Of a stretch of 8,074 nucleotides of DNA, positions 1 through 6,454 are shown one piece after another. The notes beneath the pieces are model-generated. The model was not told where the DNA came from. It ran no database searches and was given only the letters and a program-made list of their open reading frames with translations. The position numbers and the translations under genes were made by a program. The first letter of the stretch is position 1. Each line of letters opens with the position of its first letter. The DNA lies in contig CATMOP010000077.1 of assembly GCA_950072225.1 (NCBI GenBank), forward strand, positions 1 through 8,074, written 5' to 3'. Source of the stretch: an uncultured Nitrospina sp. (GTDB lineage: Bacteria; Nitrospinota; Nitrospinia; Nitrospinales; VA-1).

Positions 1-687
1 CCTGAAATATTCCGGTGGCAGGGAAATATGCGGACTAGCCGGAACCAGGATATTGGCGACCGGCTGAATCAGGACCTGAGGGAAATCGCCCGACTAAACG
101 CAGAGATTTCGAAAAAGCTGGGTTCCATGAAACGCTCCATTGAAAAGAACAGCCAGGCACTTCTTACCGACAAGGAAAAAACCAAACTGAGCCAACTGGC
201 AAAACGGGAAAAAGAAATGAGCCAGCAGGCCAAAGAGATGAGGGATTTATTCAATAAAATGAATCAGGAAAATCCTCTGCTCCCGCCCTCCCTGTCCCAG
301 AACATGGGCAATGCGGAAAGGAATCTTAAAAACGCCCAAAATCGGTTGAAGGCCCGGCAAGTGCAACGGGGTATCGACTCAGAGAACAAGGCTTTAAAAT
401 CTCTTCAGGCAACCAAGAAAATTTTAAACGAAATCAAAAACTCTGGCACCCAAATGTCTGACCGGGGTAACAAAGAAACCCCGCTCAGGCTGGGAACGGG
501 AAACCGGAGGGACCCCAGGCGCGGAGGCTCCCCCCGCATGCAAAAAGAACGGGTGCTTCTTCCATCTGAAGACCAATACAAAGTTCCCCGCGCTTTCCGT
601 GAAGAAATCCTGGACGCCATGAAGAAACAAACTCCAAAAAATTACGAACGCCTGGTTAACGAGTATTACAAGGAACTGGTACAGTGA
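1..687 (+). CDS. C-terminal part of a coiled-coil, DUF4175-like protein (5' end outside window)
   Basis: The frame is open to the first base of the window, so I treat this as the last 228 residues of a longer protein; the ATG at 28 lies only three bases after an AGGGA and is probably internal. The visible part is highly charged and rich in Lys, Glu, Gln and Asn with almost no aromatic residues until the end, as expected of long helices or coiled coil. A basic Gly/Arg/Pro-rich linker (around 490-540) precedes a compact C-terminal motif with the pattern LLPSEDQYKVPRAFREEILDA and a final YYKELVQ. That tail resembles the end of DUF4175-type proteins encoded beside MoxR and DUF58 genes. The family's function is not established; its N-terminal part usually carries membrane segments, which cannot be checked here. 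The stop overlaps the GTG start of the next gene, so the two are probably translationally coupled. Coding status is secure; the family name is a moderate-confidence call from memory. Confidence 0.8.
   Translation, partial: PEIFRWQGNMRTSRNQDIGDRLNQDLREIARLNAEISKKLGSMKRSIEKNSQALLTDKEKTKLSQLAKREKEMSQQAKEMRDLFNKMNQENPLLPPSLSQNMGNAERNLKNAQNRLKARQVQRGIDSENKALKSLQATKKILNEIKNSGTQMSDRGNKETPLRLGTGNRRDPRRGGSPRMQKERVLLPSEDQYKVPRAFREEILDAMKKQTPKNYERLVNEYYKELVQ
670..674 (+). promoter_or_regulatory. Shine-Dalgarno deciding the GTG start at 684
   Basis: AAGGA lies nine bases before the GTG at 684, inside the last codons of the upstream gene. No in-frame ATG occurs before residue 92 of the downstream protein, and the GTG start keeps the signal peptide. 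The site therefore supports the GTG start and the GTGA four-base overlap. Confidence 0.6.
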
Positions 688-2300
688 AAAACTTTTCCAA
701 TGAGATCTCTATTAGTTCAATAATTTTCTCTACGGCAATTTTCAGAACCTCCCTTAAAATCCTATTAGCATTTGTTCTGGTCTTTGCGGGAAATCAAAAA
801 AGTTTTGCTGCGCTCCCGGTTTCCGACGAAATTTATCTTGGCTATCAACTCGTACAGGATTGGGATATTGCTTCCGCAGAAAAACTCTCAAAACAACTTT
901 TAAAAAAATATCCTGAATCCGGGGATGCCCATTTTCTCCAGGCCAGGATTGAGTTCATGAAAGGGAATTATGATCGGTCCTGGAATATTCTTCGCCTGGT
1001 CGGAGACAACTTTGAACAAGTCAAAGAATTCAAAAGCCATGTCGATGCCACTCGAAGGGCTTCCAAAAATTTCATCTCAAGGGAAACCGAACATTTTATC
1101 TTTCGTTTTGAGGAGGGTCCTGACGAAATCCTGATTCATTATGCAGAGAAAGCCCTGGAGGCCTCCTATCAGATTCTCGGTAAAATTTTAAATTATTACC
1201 CGGAAGAAAAAGTGCTGGTGGAGTTTTATTCGGACCGAAAACCGTTCTCAAAAATTTCACCGTTGACACTCAAAGACATTCTCACTTCAGGAACGGTAGC
1301 GCTTTGCAAATACAACCGCATCATGATGATATCTCCCGGCTCCCTGGTGCGGGGATTCAACTGGATGGACACTTTGAGCCATGAATACGTTCATTATCTC
1401 CTGACAAAAAAAAGCCGCAATCGCCTGCCACTTTGGATGCATGAAGGCATTGCAAAATATTTGGAGACCCAATGGCGGGGTGAGAATCAATACCTTTCTC
1501 CCATCATGGAGACGGTGCTTTTCAACGCTTTAAAAAATGATTATCGGATACCGCTCGAAGCCATGATGCCCTCTCTCGCAAAACTGAAAAATGCCGAGGA
1601 TGTTCAACTGGCTTATGCTGAGGTGTCTTCCATGATGGAGTACCTTGCATCGATTAAAGGGCATGCAATTTTTCCTCGGATCCTGGAAGATCTTGCTTCC
1701 AATGCAGAATTTGAAAATATCTTTATAAAACATGTGGGCCAGGACTTAGCAGGCTTCCAAAAAAGCTGGGAAAACTGGGCCAAAAAGCTGGAGCTTAAAA
1801 ATATCCCGGGAATCAAAGTCCTGACCACTGAATTTAAGAACCGACAGGGACTGGAATCGGAAAACAAAGAGTATAAACAACTCAACTCCCGAAAAGCCCG
1901 GAATCTTACATTCCTGGGCGATATTCTTAAATCAAGAGACCATTTTAAAGCTGCCATCATTGAGTACAAAAAGGCGTTGGGTGAATCGTCCACCCATTCC
2001 CCTGTTTTATTCAATAAGCTTGCGGGAACCTACCTGCAAACACGCAAATATCATGAAGCGGAAGTTCTATTAAAGCAAAGTCTGGCATTTTTCCCGGATT
2101 TTCATACTACGCTGGCGAATATGGGGGAATTGTATTTTTCTAATCAGGAATATAAAACAGCCCGGGTTTATTTTGAAAAAGCGGTGCGCATCAACCCTTT
2201 TAATCCTTTCGCGCACATGCGACTGATCCATGTTTATGATAAGTTAGGGTTGGTCAGGGAAAAAGAATTACAAACCCGGCAGCTCAATTATATAGATTGA
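684..2300 (+). CDS. Secreted TPR protein with peptidase MA-like (gluzincin) metallopeptidase domain
   Basis: A 538-residue protein starting with GTG in a four-base overlap with the preceding gene. Residues 1-42 look like a signal peptide with a long n-region, a hydrophobic core around 23-36 (LKILLAFVLVF) and a likely cleavage after SFA, so the protein should be periplasmic or envelope-associated. Residues 48-110 look like TPR helices. Residues about 133-270 form the catalytic domain: HEYVH at 233-237 gives the HExxH zinc site, and the LPLWMHEGIAKYLE stretch (248-261) supplies the downstream glutamate (E254) expected as third ligand in gluzincins such as the peptidase MA-like family. Three or so TPR units follow at about 405-520, including the typical NPFNPFAH turn. 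All expected catalytic residues are present. The substrate is unknown. Position between a DUF4175-like protein and a MoxR ATPase suggests work on, or scaffolding of, envelope proteins handled by that system; this is inference. Confidence 0.88.
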   Translation: MKNFSNEISISSIIFSTAIFRTSLKILLAFVLVFAGNQKSFAALPVSDEIYLGYQLVQDWDIASAEKLSKQLLKKYPESGDAHFLQARIEFMKGNYDRSWNILRLVGDNFEQVKEFKSHVDATRRASKNFISRETEHFIFRFEEGPDEILIHYAEKALEASYQILGKILNYYPEEKVLVEFYSDRKPFSKISPLTLKDILTSGTVALCKYNRIMMISPGSLVRGFNWMDTLSHEYVHYLLTKKSRNRLPLWMHEGIAKYLETQWRGENQYLSPIMETVLFNALKNDYRIPLEAMMPSLAKLKNAEDVQLAYAEVSSMMEYLASIKGHAIFPRILEDLASNAEFENIFIKHVGQDLAGFQKSWENWAKKLELKNIPGIKVLTTEFKNRQGLESENKEYKQLNSRKARNLTFLGDILKSRDHFKAAIIEYKKALGESSTHSPVLFNKLAGTYLQTRKYHEAEVLLKQSLAFFPDFHTTLANMGELYFSNQEYKTARVYFEKAVRINPFNPFAHMRLIHVYDKLGLVREKELQTRQLNYID

Positions 2301-2302
2301 TC

Positions 2303-2308
2303 AGGGAG
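2303..2308 (+). promoter_or_regulatory. Shine-Dalgarno of the MoxR-type gene
   Basis: AGGGAG stands seven bases before the ATG at 2316, in the 15-base gap after the previous stop codon. No promoter can fit in this gap, so the gene depends on transcription from upstream or on a promoter inside the preceding gene. Confidence 0.65.
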
Positions 2309-2315
2309 AATATTC

Positions 2316-3302
2316 ATGAAAGATTTGGAACTGATGCAGGAACTTTTAAAGGCAAAGAACGAAGTCGTTCATGAAATCCACAAAATCATTGTGGGTCAGG
2401 ACAAAGTGATTGAGGATCTTTTGATCGCTTTATTCTGCAAGGGTCACTGCCTGTTTGTAGGCGTACCGGGCTTGGCCAAAACCCTTTTAGTAAATACCCT
2501 TTCTCAGGTTCTCAGCTTGGGGTTCAGCCGTATCCAATTTACCCCCGACCTGATGCCATCAGATATTACCGGTACCGACATCTTGCACGAAGACCCTATT
2601 ACGGGGAAAAGGTTGTTCCAGTTTATCAAGGGACCCATCTTTTCCAATATTATCCTGGCGGATGAAATCAATCGCACCCCGCCCAAAACCCAGGCGGCCC
2701 TGTTACAGGCCATGCAGGAAAAAAAGGTGACGGTTGGCGGAAACACCTACACCCTCGAGCAACCTTTTCTGGTTTTCGCCACACAGAACCCCATCGAGCA
2801 CGAGGGGACCTATCCTCTACCCGAAGCCCAGCTTGATCGGTTCATGTTCATCATCAATGTCCCCTACCCCAGCAAAGAAGAGGAAATAAATATTGCCCTA
2901 TCCACTACCTCCGGGCAATTGCCCGATTTAAAACCCATACTTAATGCTAAACAGGTCATGGAGTTTCAGGACTTGGTGCCGCAAGTTCCGGTTTCGGAGC
3001 ATGTCGCGAAATATGCGGTGGAACTGGTCCAAAGTACCCGGCCGCATCAAAATGGAAGCACACCAGATTTCGTTCGGGAATGGATTGACTGGGGAGCCGG
3101 GCCACGTGCCTCACAATATCTGATTCTGGGAGCCAAGGCCAAAGCTCTGATGGATAATAGATTTGCCGCCACCATTGAAGATATCCGGGCGGTTTGCCGT
3201 CAGGTTTTGGAACACCGTATCATTCTTAACTTCAAGGCCGAGGCGGAGAACATTAAAGTCACGGATATGATCGAGAAATTGCTCAAAACGGTTAAAACCT
3301 GA
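2316..3302 (+). CDS. MoxR-family AAA+ ATPase
   Basis: A 328-residue cytoplasmic ATPase of normal length for the MoxR family. The Walker A motif is GVPGLAKT (49-56), with the alanine before lysine that is typical of MoxR proteins. Walker B is IILADEINR (112-120), with the PPKTQAALLQAMQE helix after it. Sensor 1 lies in FATQNPIEHEGTYPLPEAQ, the arginine finger in LDRF (about R175), and sensor 2 in GAGPRASQ (about R264), followed by the lid domain. Known members act as chaperone-like ATPases that mature or insert metal cofactors into von Willebrand factor A or DUF58 partner proteins. None of those partners is in the window; the gene is the last of its operon and is followed by a convergent gene, so they are expected upstream. 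Many genomes simply label such genes moxR; I leave the symbol empty because the exact subfamily is not certain. Confidence 0.93.
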   Translation: MKDLELMQELLKAKNEVVHEIHKIIVGQDKVIEDLLIALFCKGHCLFVGVPGLAKTLLVNTLSQVLSLGFSRIQFTPDLMPSDITGTDILHEDPITGKRLFQFIKGPIFSNIILADEINRTPPKTQAALLQAMQEKKVTVGGNTYTLEQPFLVFATQNPIEHEGTYPLPEAQLDRFMFIINVPYPSKEEEINIALSTTSGQLPDLKPILNAKQVMEFQDLVPQVPVSEHVAKYAVELVQSTRPHQNGSTPDFVREWIDWGAGPRASQYLILGAKAKALMDNRFAATIEDIRAVCRQVLEHRIILNFKAEAENIKVTDMIEKLLKTVKT

Positions 3303-3304
3303 CG

Positions 3305-3325
3305 GGATAATTGTGATAATTAACC
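3305..3325. terminator. AT-rich palindrome after the MoxR gene, possible weak bidirectional terminator
   Basis: Starting two bases after the stop codon, the sequence can fold as GG, an A/A mismatch, TAATT, a G-T wobble and a three-base loop, closing with AATTA, A and CC. It sits between two convergent genes, where a shared terminator is expected. It lacks the GC-rich stem and T-run of a standard intrinsic terminator, so it could equally be an operator-like site or chance. Confidence 0.3.
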
Positions 3326-3358
3326 TTAGACTTCATGCCACGAAGCGGTAGGAATGGG

Positions 3359-3976
3359 CTAGAGGGCGGTTTTCCAGTTCACTTTAAGCTGGAGAGGGTT
3401 CCCGGATCTGCTCAGGTAATTCACATAGCCGTTTTTCTCGCCAAATAGAAATAAATCCCGGGTAATTTCTACATCCTGTTTACAATACTGAATAATTTTG
3501 TTGATCTTTCCTTCCTTATACCATTGAAGGGAGACCAGTCCGTCTGCCGATTTTTCAGCGTTGAGCGTGTGTTGCGCCAAATGATTGAGGCTCAGTCGGA
3601 AACCCAACTGCTTTTTGACATCTACCAGCATATCGAAAGTGTTGATTTCCTGCAGATCGAAATCGGAATACGGCTGGAGAACCGTATAGTCAAAACCAAT
3701 GATGTTGAATCCCACTGCCAGATCCGCAGTGCGAAGCTTATCCACCAGTGGGCGGGCATCTTTTTCCTCATAAGTGAAGAATTCCCGGTCCAGGCTGTCC
3801 CAAACCACTCCGACAGCCAAGCCCATTTTACGAATATTACCCCATCCCCCCACCTCTTCAGCGCTTTTCTTGGTTTCAAGATCAAAAAACTGCACACGGG
3901 GACTCACGACCACATTCACAGGTTTTGAGGCTTCCTGATCCTCTGTTTCTCCAAAAAGTCCTAGTTGTTCCGACAT
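3359..3976 (-). CDS. DEDD-type 3'-5' exonuclease-like protein (RNase H-like fold)
   Basis: A 205-residue single-domain protein, convergent with the MoxR gene. The three exonuclease motifs appear in order: FFDLET (D32, E34) as Exo I, VGFNIIGFDY (N91, D96) as Exo II, and QYCKQDVEITRDL (Y164, D168) as Exo III. The Tyr-x3-Asp spacing in Exo III places it with DEDDy nucleases. The overall form matches the stand-alone YprB-like ribonuclease H-like domain proteins (RNase_H_2 type), whose substrate is generally not known; it may trim RNA or DNA 3' ends. All four acidic metal ligands seem present (the second of the Exo II/III region could be D96 or D115), so it is probably active. A poorly conserved acidic head of about 27 residues precedes the fold. 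The ATG at 3976 has an AGGA only two bases away, which is close; no better in-frame ATG exists before residue 51. No functional link to its neighbours is visible. Confidence 0.85.
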   Translation of the reverse strand: MSEQLGLFGETEDQEASKPVNVVVSPRVQFFDLETKKSAEEVGGWGNIRKMGLAVGVVWDSLDREFFTYEEKDARPLVDKLRTADLAVGFNIIGFDYTVLQPYSDFDLQEINTFDMLVDVKKQLGFRLSLNHLAQHTLNAEKSADGLVSLQWYKEGKINKIIQYCKQDVEITRDLFLFGEKNGYVNYLSRSGNPLQLKVNWKTAL

Positions 3977-4009
3977 ATTCCTGACAACTTTTGATGGGAA
4001 ATTGCCCTT

Positions 4010-4037
4010 AACTTAGCATTTTCGCCCCCCAAATCAA
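4010..4037 (-). promoter_or_regulatory. Probable sigma-70-type promoter of the exonuclease-like gene
   Basis: On the minus strand TTGATT (4032-4037) is separated by 16 bases from TAAGTT (4010-4015), with TGC directly before the -10, an extended -10 arrangement. Transcription would start near 4003, leaving a leader of roughly 27 bases. The match is partial, so this is a candidate. Confidence 0.35.
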
Positions 4038-4089
4038 CGCTTTTTTATAAATATATAGATTTAAAGGAGTTAAACCCCATTTAATCAGC

Positions 4090-4137
4090 ATCTTTAACCA
4101 AAAGATCCTTCTGTTTTGCCTGGAAATTTAGGCTTTT
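4090..4137. other. Two adjacent small hairpins in the divergent intergenic region
   Basis: ATCTTT (4090-4095) pairs with AAAGAT (4101-4106) around a five-base loop. A second hairpin (4118-4133) has GCCT pairing with AGGC plus two G-T wobbles and is followed by TTTT (4134-4137). Both lie between the divergent exonuclease and fliD promoters. They could be a weak terminator upstream of fliD or binding sites; nothing upstream on the plus strand obviously needs terminating. The rest of 3977-4233 shows no gene. Confidence 0.25.
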
Positions 4138-4145
4138 AAAATGAT

Positions 4146-4173
4146 TAAAGTTTATATTTTTATAGGCCGATAA
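4146..4173 (+). promoter_or_regulatory. Sigma-28 (FliA) promoter for fliD-fliS
   Basis: TAAAGTTT (4146-4153) and GCCGATAA (4166-4173) each match the enterobacterial FliA consensus halves exactly. The spacer is 12 bases against the usual 11, a tolerated deviation. Transcription would begin near 4180, about 54 bases before the GTG of fliD. Sigma-28 control of a cap-chaperone operon is well known for late flagellar genes, so position and sequence agree. Confidence 0.8.
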
Positions 4174-4218
4174 TTCTAAAGATAGGATTCATGCGCAACC
4201 CCGAATTTAACTGCCCAA

Positions 4219-4225
4219 GAAAGGT
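4219..4225 (+). promoter_or_regulatory. Shine-Dalgarno deciding the GTG start of fliD
   Basis: GAAAGGT with its core AAGG at 4221-4224 lies nine bases before GTG 4234. Reading upstream in the same frame reaches a TAG at 4183 without meeting an ATG, and the ATG at 4191 is in another frame, so GTG is the best start. Confidence 0.65.
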
Positions 4226-4233
4226 CCCGCCAA

Positions 4234-5859
4234 GTGGCTACAGCTGCAATTTTTGGAATCAATTCCAACCTCGATACCGGGGGTATTATCGACAACCTGG
4301 TGGCCCTCCAGCGTTCCCCGATTGATATTGTTGAGGCCAAACGGTCTTTAGAAGATGCCAAACTTCTGAGTTTTCAGGACTTGAAAGGTCGACTCCAAAC
4401 ATTCAAAAGCATTATCACTACCCTGAACAGTGAAGCAAAATTTTTATCCACCCAAGCGGATTTTTCCAACAATAACGCCCTCGATGCAAACTCAGTAATC
4501 AGTTTAAGCACGAGTAGCCAAGCCACTTCAGGGACTTTTTCCTTAACGGTCAATAATCTGGCCCGGGAAACAAAGCTTGTTTCAGAGGGTTTTGCTTCTA
4601 CCTCCACCACCATTTCAAGTGGAGATTTGAATATAGGTGTTGGTGACGCCAGCGTCACCATCACTATCGACAGTTCCAACAACAGTCTTGATGGTTTACG
4701 TCTGGCTATCAATAACTCAGGGCTGAATGTTAAGGCCAGCTTTATAAACGATGGCAGTAGTAGCAATCCGGTACGCTTGGTGGTTTCAGGCACCAAATCA
4801 GGTGTAGATAATGATGTAACCATCGGTGTAACCGGTTTCCTTTTTGGCGCAGGAACAACAAACCTCGTCAACTTCATTGAAACCCAGTCCGCTCAAAACG
4901 CGAATTTTGTCCTGGATGGTGTTGCTGTCACCAAAGCCGGGAACGTTGTCAGCGATGTCATAACCGGGGCAATTCTCACTTTAGAATCCGCCGGATCCGG
5001 AACCATCACCTTAAGTTCCGACACCGACACGATCAAAGAAAAAATTCAGGCTTATGTAGATGGCTTCAACGAATTGATGTTGCACCTGAATGATGTATTG
5101 TCTTTAGATGCGGACACCGGGGAAACGAGTGTTTTGTTTGCCAACTTTGCGATCCAGTACCTGCAACATACCCTGCGCGCAACTGCCAGTCAGGAAATAT
5201 TGGGAGTGAGCGGAGATTTTTTGTATCTCTCACAGATCGGAATTCGCACATTAAGCGATGGCACCCTTTCCATTGACGATGGAGAATTGACCGATGCCTT
5301 GGCCGAAGATGTCACCAACGTCAGCGAACTATTTTCCAGTAAAGGCAGTACCTCTAGTTCTGCGGTGACTTTTGTCGGGTTCACAAACGCTACCCAACCA
5401 GGGGGCTACACTCTCCAGGTTTCCAACGGAGTGCCGCAATTAGCCACATCCGGATCCAGCACCTTTGTCGATGCTACGGGAACGGGAAACTTTTTTGCAG
5501 GAGCGGCCGGAACAGAAGCGGAGGGCCTGAATTTTAGAATCTCCACTCTCACTGATGGCAGCTATGGAACAATCACGTTATCCATTGGCGTGGCCGAAAT
5601 CACCAATCGTATTCTCATTAACCTGACCGATGCCTCTCTGGAAGGTCCCCTGGAAGCGGAAATTGATACCGCGACAAAAACCATTGCAGACTACGACGAG
5701 ACGATTATCGATTTGGAAGAACGGTTGGTATTGTTTGAAGAAGACCTGAGAGAAAAGTTTACCAATCTCGAAGTTTTATTGGGCCGGCTAAACTCCCAAA
5801 GAGACGCCTTTGAGCAATCCATTGATGGCATTAGAGCCTTATTCAGCGGAAATAATTAA
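4234..5859 (+). CDS. fliD: Flagellar filament cap protein FliD (hook-associated protein 2)
   Basis: A 541-residue protein with the FliD layout. FliD caps the growing filament outside the cell and helps flagellin fold into it. The N-terminal D0/D1 part (about 1-115) begins with the family signature region GINSNLDTGGIIDNLVALQ and RSPID, followed by helical heptads. A flagellin_IN-like repeat lies at about 130-190. The FliD C-terminal domain runs from about 220 to the end, with IKEKIQAYVDGFNELM at its start and a long coiled coil at 475-535 (DLEERL, FEEDLREKF). Between about 370 and 465 there is an extra beta-rich Gly/Ser/Thr segment of some 95 residues containing AGAAGTEAEGLNFRIS, of a type seen in other FliD proteins with variable outer domains. 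The protein has no cysteine or tryptophan, fitting an exported filament-type protein, and no cleaved signal peptide, as expected for type III flagellar export. It is followed by fliS after 37 bases. Confidence 0.95.
   Translation: MATAAIFGINSNLDTGGIIDNLVALQRSPIDIVEAKRSLEDAKLLSFQDLKGRLQTFKSIITTLNSEAKFLSTQADFSNNNALDANSVISLSTSSQATSGTFSLTVNNLARETKLVSEGFASTSTTISSGDLNIGVGDASVTITIDSSNNSLDGLRLAINNSGLNVKASFINDGSSSNPVRLVVSGTKSGVDNDVTIGVTGFLFGAGTTNLVNFIETQSAQNANFVLDGVAVTKAGNVVSDVITGAILTLESAGSGTITLSSDTDTIKEKIQAYVDGFNELMLHLNDVLSLDADTGETSVLFANFAIQYLQHTLRATASQEILGVSGDFLYLSQIGIRTLSDGTLSIDDGELTDALAEDVTNVSELFSSKGSTSSSAVTFVGFTNATQPGGYTLQVSNGVPQLATSGSSTFVDATGTGNFFAGAAGTEAEGLNFRISTLTDGSYGTITLSIGVAEITNRILINLTDASLEGPLEAEIDTATKTIADYDETIIDLEERLVLFEEDLREKFTNLEVLLGRLNSQRDAFEQSIDGIRALFSGNN
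4641..4660. repeat. Perfect 8-bp inverted repeat inside fliD
   Basis: TGGTGACG and CGTCACCA pair perfectly around a four-base CCAG loop. It lies in codons for the flagellin_IN-like region (around residues 136-143), is GC-rich compared with its surroundings and has no T-run, so it is probably a chance or RNA-structure feature. Confidence 0.45.
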
Positions 5860-5896
5860 CAAATAGTGAGCCGAGAAACCCAGGAAATTAAATAGA

Positions 5897-6325
5897 ATGG
5901 TTCCATCAAGATATCACAATCAATATCGCAAAAACGAGATCTCAACCTCCAGCCAAGGTCGTCTCATTCTCATGATGTACGAAGGGGCCATCAAGTTTAC
6001 CACCATGGCCCTACAAAGCATTGAGAAGGGAGATATCGCCGGTCAGGGAAAATATATCAACAAAACGCACGATATCATTAACGAACTCTCAGTGGCTCTG
6101 GATTTAAAAAAAGGGGGAGAAGTAGCCCAGCGCTTGGAATCTTTATATCAATTTATGCTCAGCCAGTTGACACGGGCGAATATCAAGGCCGACCGGAAAG
6201 CCCTGGAAACCGTTATCAAGATACTAAGCCCACTTGGCGAAGCATGGGAACAATTGTTCCACGCATCCACCAATACCGGACAAGGCGGATACCAGCCTCC
6301 TAAAAATATCTCATCAAAGTGTTGA
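5897..6325 (+). CDS. fliS: Flagellin export chaperone FliS
   Basis: A 142-residue helical protein, slightly longer than the usual 125-135. FliS binds the C-terminus of flagellin in the cytoplasm, stops premature polymerisation and delivers it to the flagellar export gate. The N-terminal family signature is visible: YHNQYRKNEISTSS followed by GRLILMMYEGAIKF, equivalent to the common TASPEKLVLMLYDGAI pattern. The next helices carry KYINKTHDIINELSVALD and the LYQFMLSQLTRANIK segment, then ETVIKILSPLGEAWEQL. The tail after residue 125 is Gly/Asn/Ser-rich and ends in cysteine; such tails vary. It is the second gene of the fliD unit. AGGA at 5882-5885 lies 11 bases before the ATG, rather long, so coupling to fliD translation may help. 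No flagellin gene is in the window. Confidence 0.93.
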   Translation: MVPSRYHNQYRKNEISTSSQGRLILMMYEGAIKFTTMALQSIEKGDIAGQGKYINKTHDIINELSVALDLKKGGEVAQRLESLYQFMLSQLTRANIKADRKALETVIKILSPLGEAWEQLFHASTNTGQGGYQPPKNISSKC

Positions 6326-6334
6326 AGTTTTCTT
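6314..6334 (+). terminator. Weak terminator-like hairpin at the fliS stop
   Basis: TCAA and TTGA pair around AGTG over the last codons of fliS, and a TTTTCTT run follows after two bases. The stem is only four pairs, so it would be a weak terminator if real. No better hairpin is seen before the sucC promoter. Confidence 0.25.
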
Positions 6335-6389
6335 AATTCTCCCCTTCCCCTAATAAACCCCGATTTTTGAAATTTATAGGAATAATCTT

Positions 6390-6417
6390 TTGACAATCTG
6401 CTTTTTTATGTTAAAAG
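6390..6417 (+). promoter_or_regulatory. Sigma-70-type promoter of sucCD
   Basis: A perfect TTGACA (6390-6395) is followed after 16 bases by TAAAAG (6412-6417), with TGT directly before it as an extended -10. Transcription should start near 6424, about 30 bases before the sucC ATG. It separates the housekeeping sucCD unit from the sigma-28-controlled flagellar genes. Confidence 0.6.
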
Positions 6418-6454
6418 TTGGATTCCTTTTCTCCCAATAATTCAAAAAATATCC

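Noticed and set aside
28..687. Treating the ATG at 28 as the true start of the first gene.
   Set aside because: The frame stays open to base 1, the AGGGA is too close to this ATG, and the C-terminal motif belongs to much longer proteins, so a truncated 5' end is more likely.
1613..2014. A 133-codon minus-strand ORF inside the TPR/peptidase gene.
   Set aside because: It is a shadow of a gene with zinc-site and TPR motifs and has no recognisable protein character.
3524..3928. A 134-codon plus-strand ORF inside the exonuclease-like gene.
   Set aside because: It is antisense to a gene with clear nuclease motifs and its translation has no family-like pattern.
4061..4080. A strong SD-like AAAGGAGT in the intergenic region, suggesting a small gene.
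   Set aside because: No ATG, GTG or TTG at suitable distance starts a meaningful frame, and it lies upstream of the sigma-28 promoter.
4191..4325. A 44-codon ATG ORF overlapping the fliD start in another frame, preceded by AGGA.
   Set aside because: It would begin only about 11 bases from the predicted transcript start, the spacing from AGGA is only three bases, the peptide has no recognisable features, and fliD already explains the sequence.
4374..4877. A 167-codon minus-strand ORF inside fliD.
   Set aside because: It is antisense to a well-recognised FliD domain; low-complexity Ser/Thr coding on the plus strand often leaves open antisense frames.
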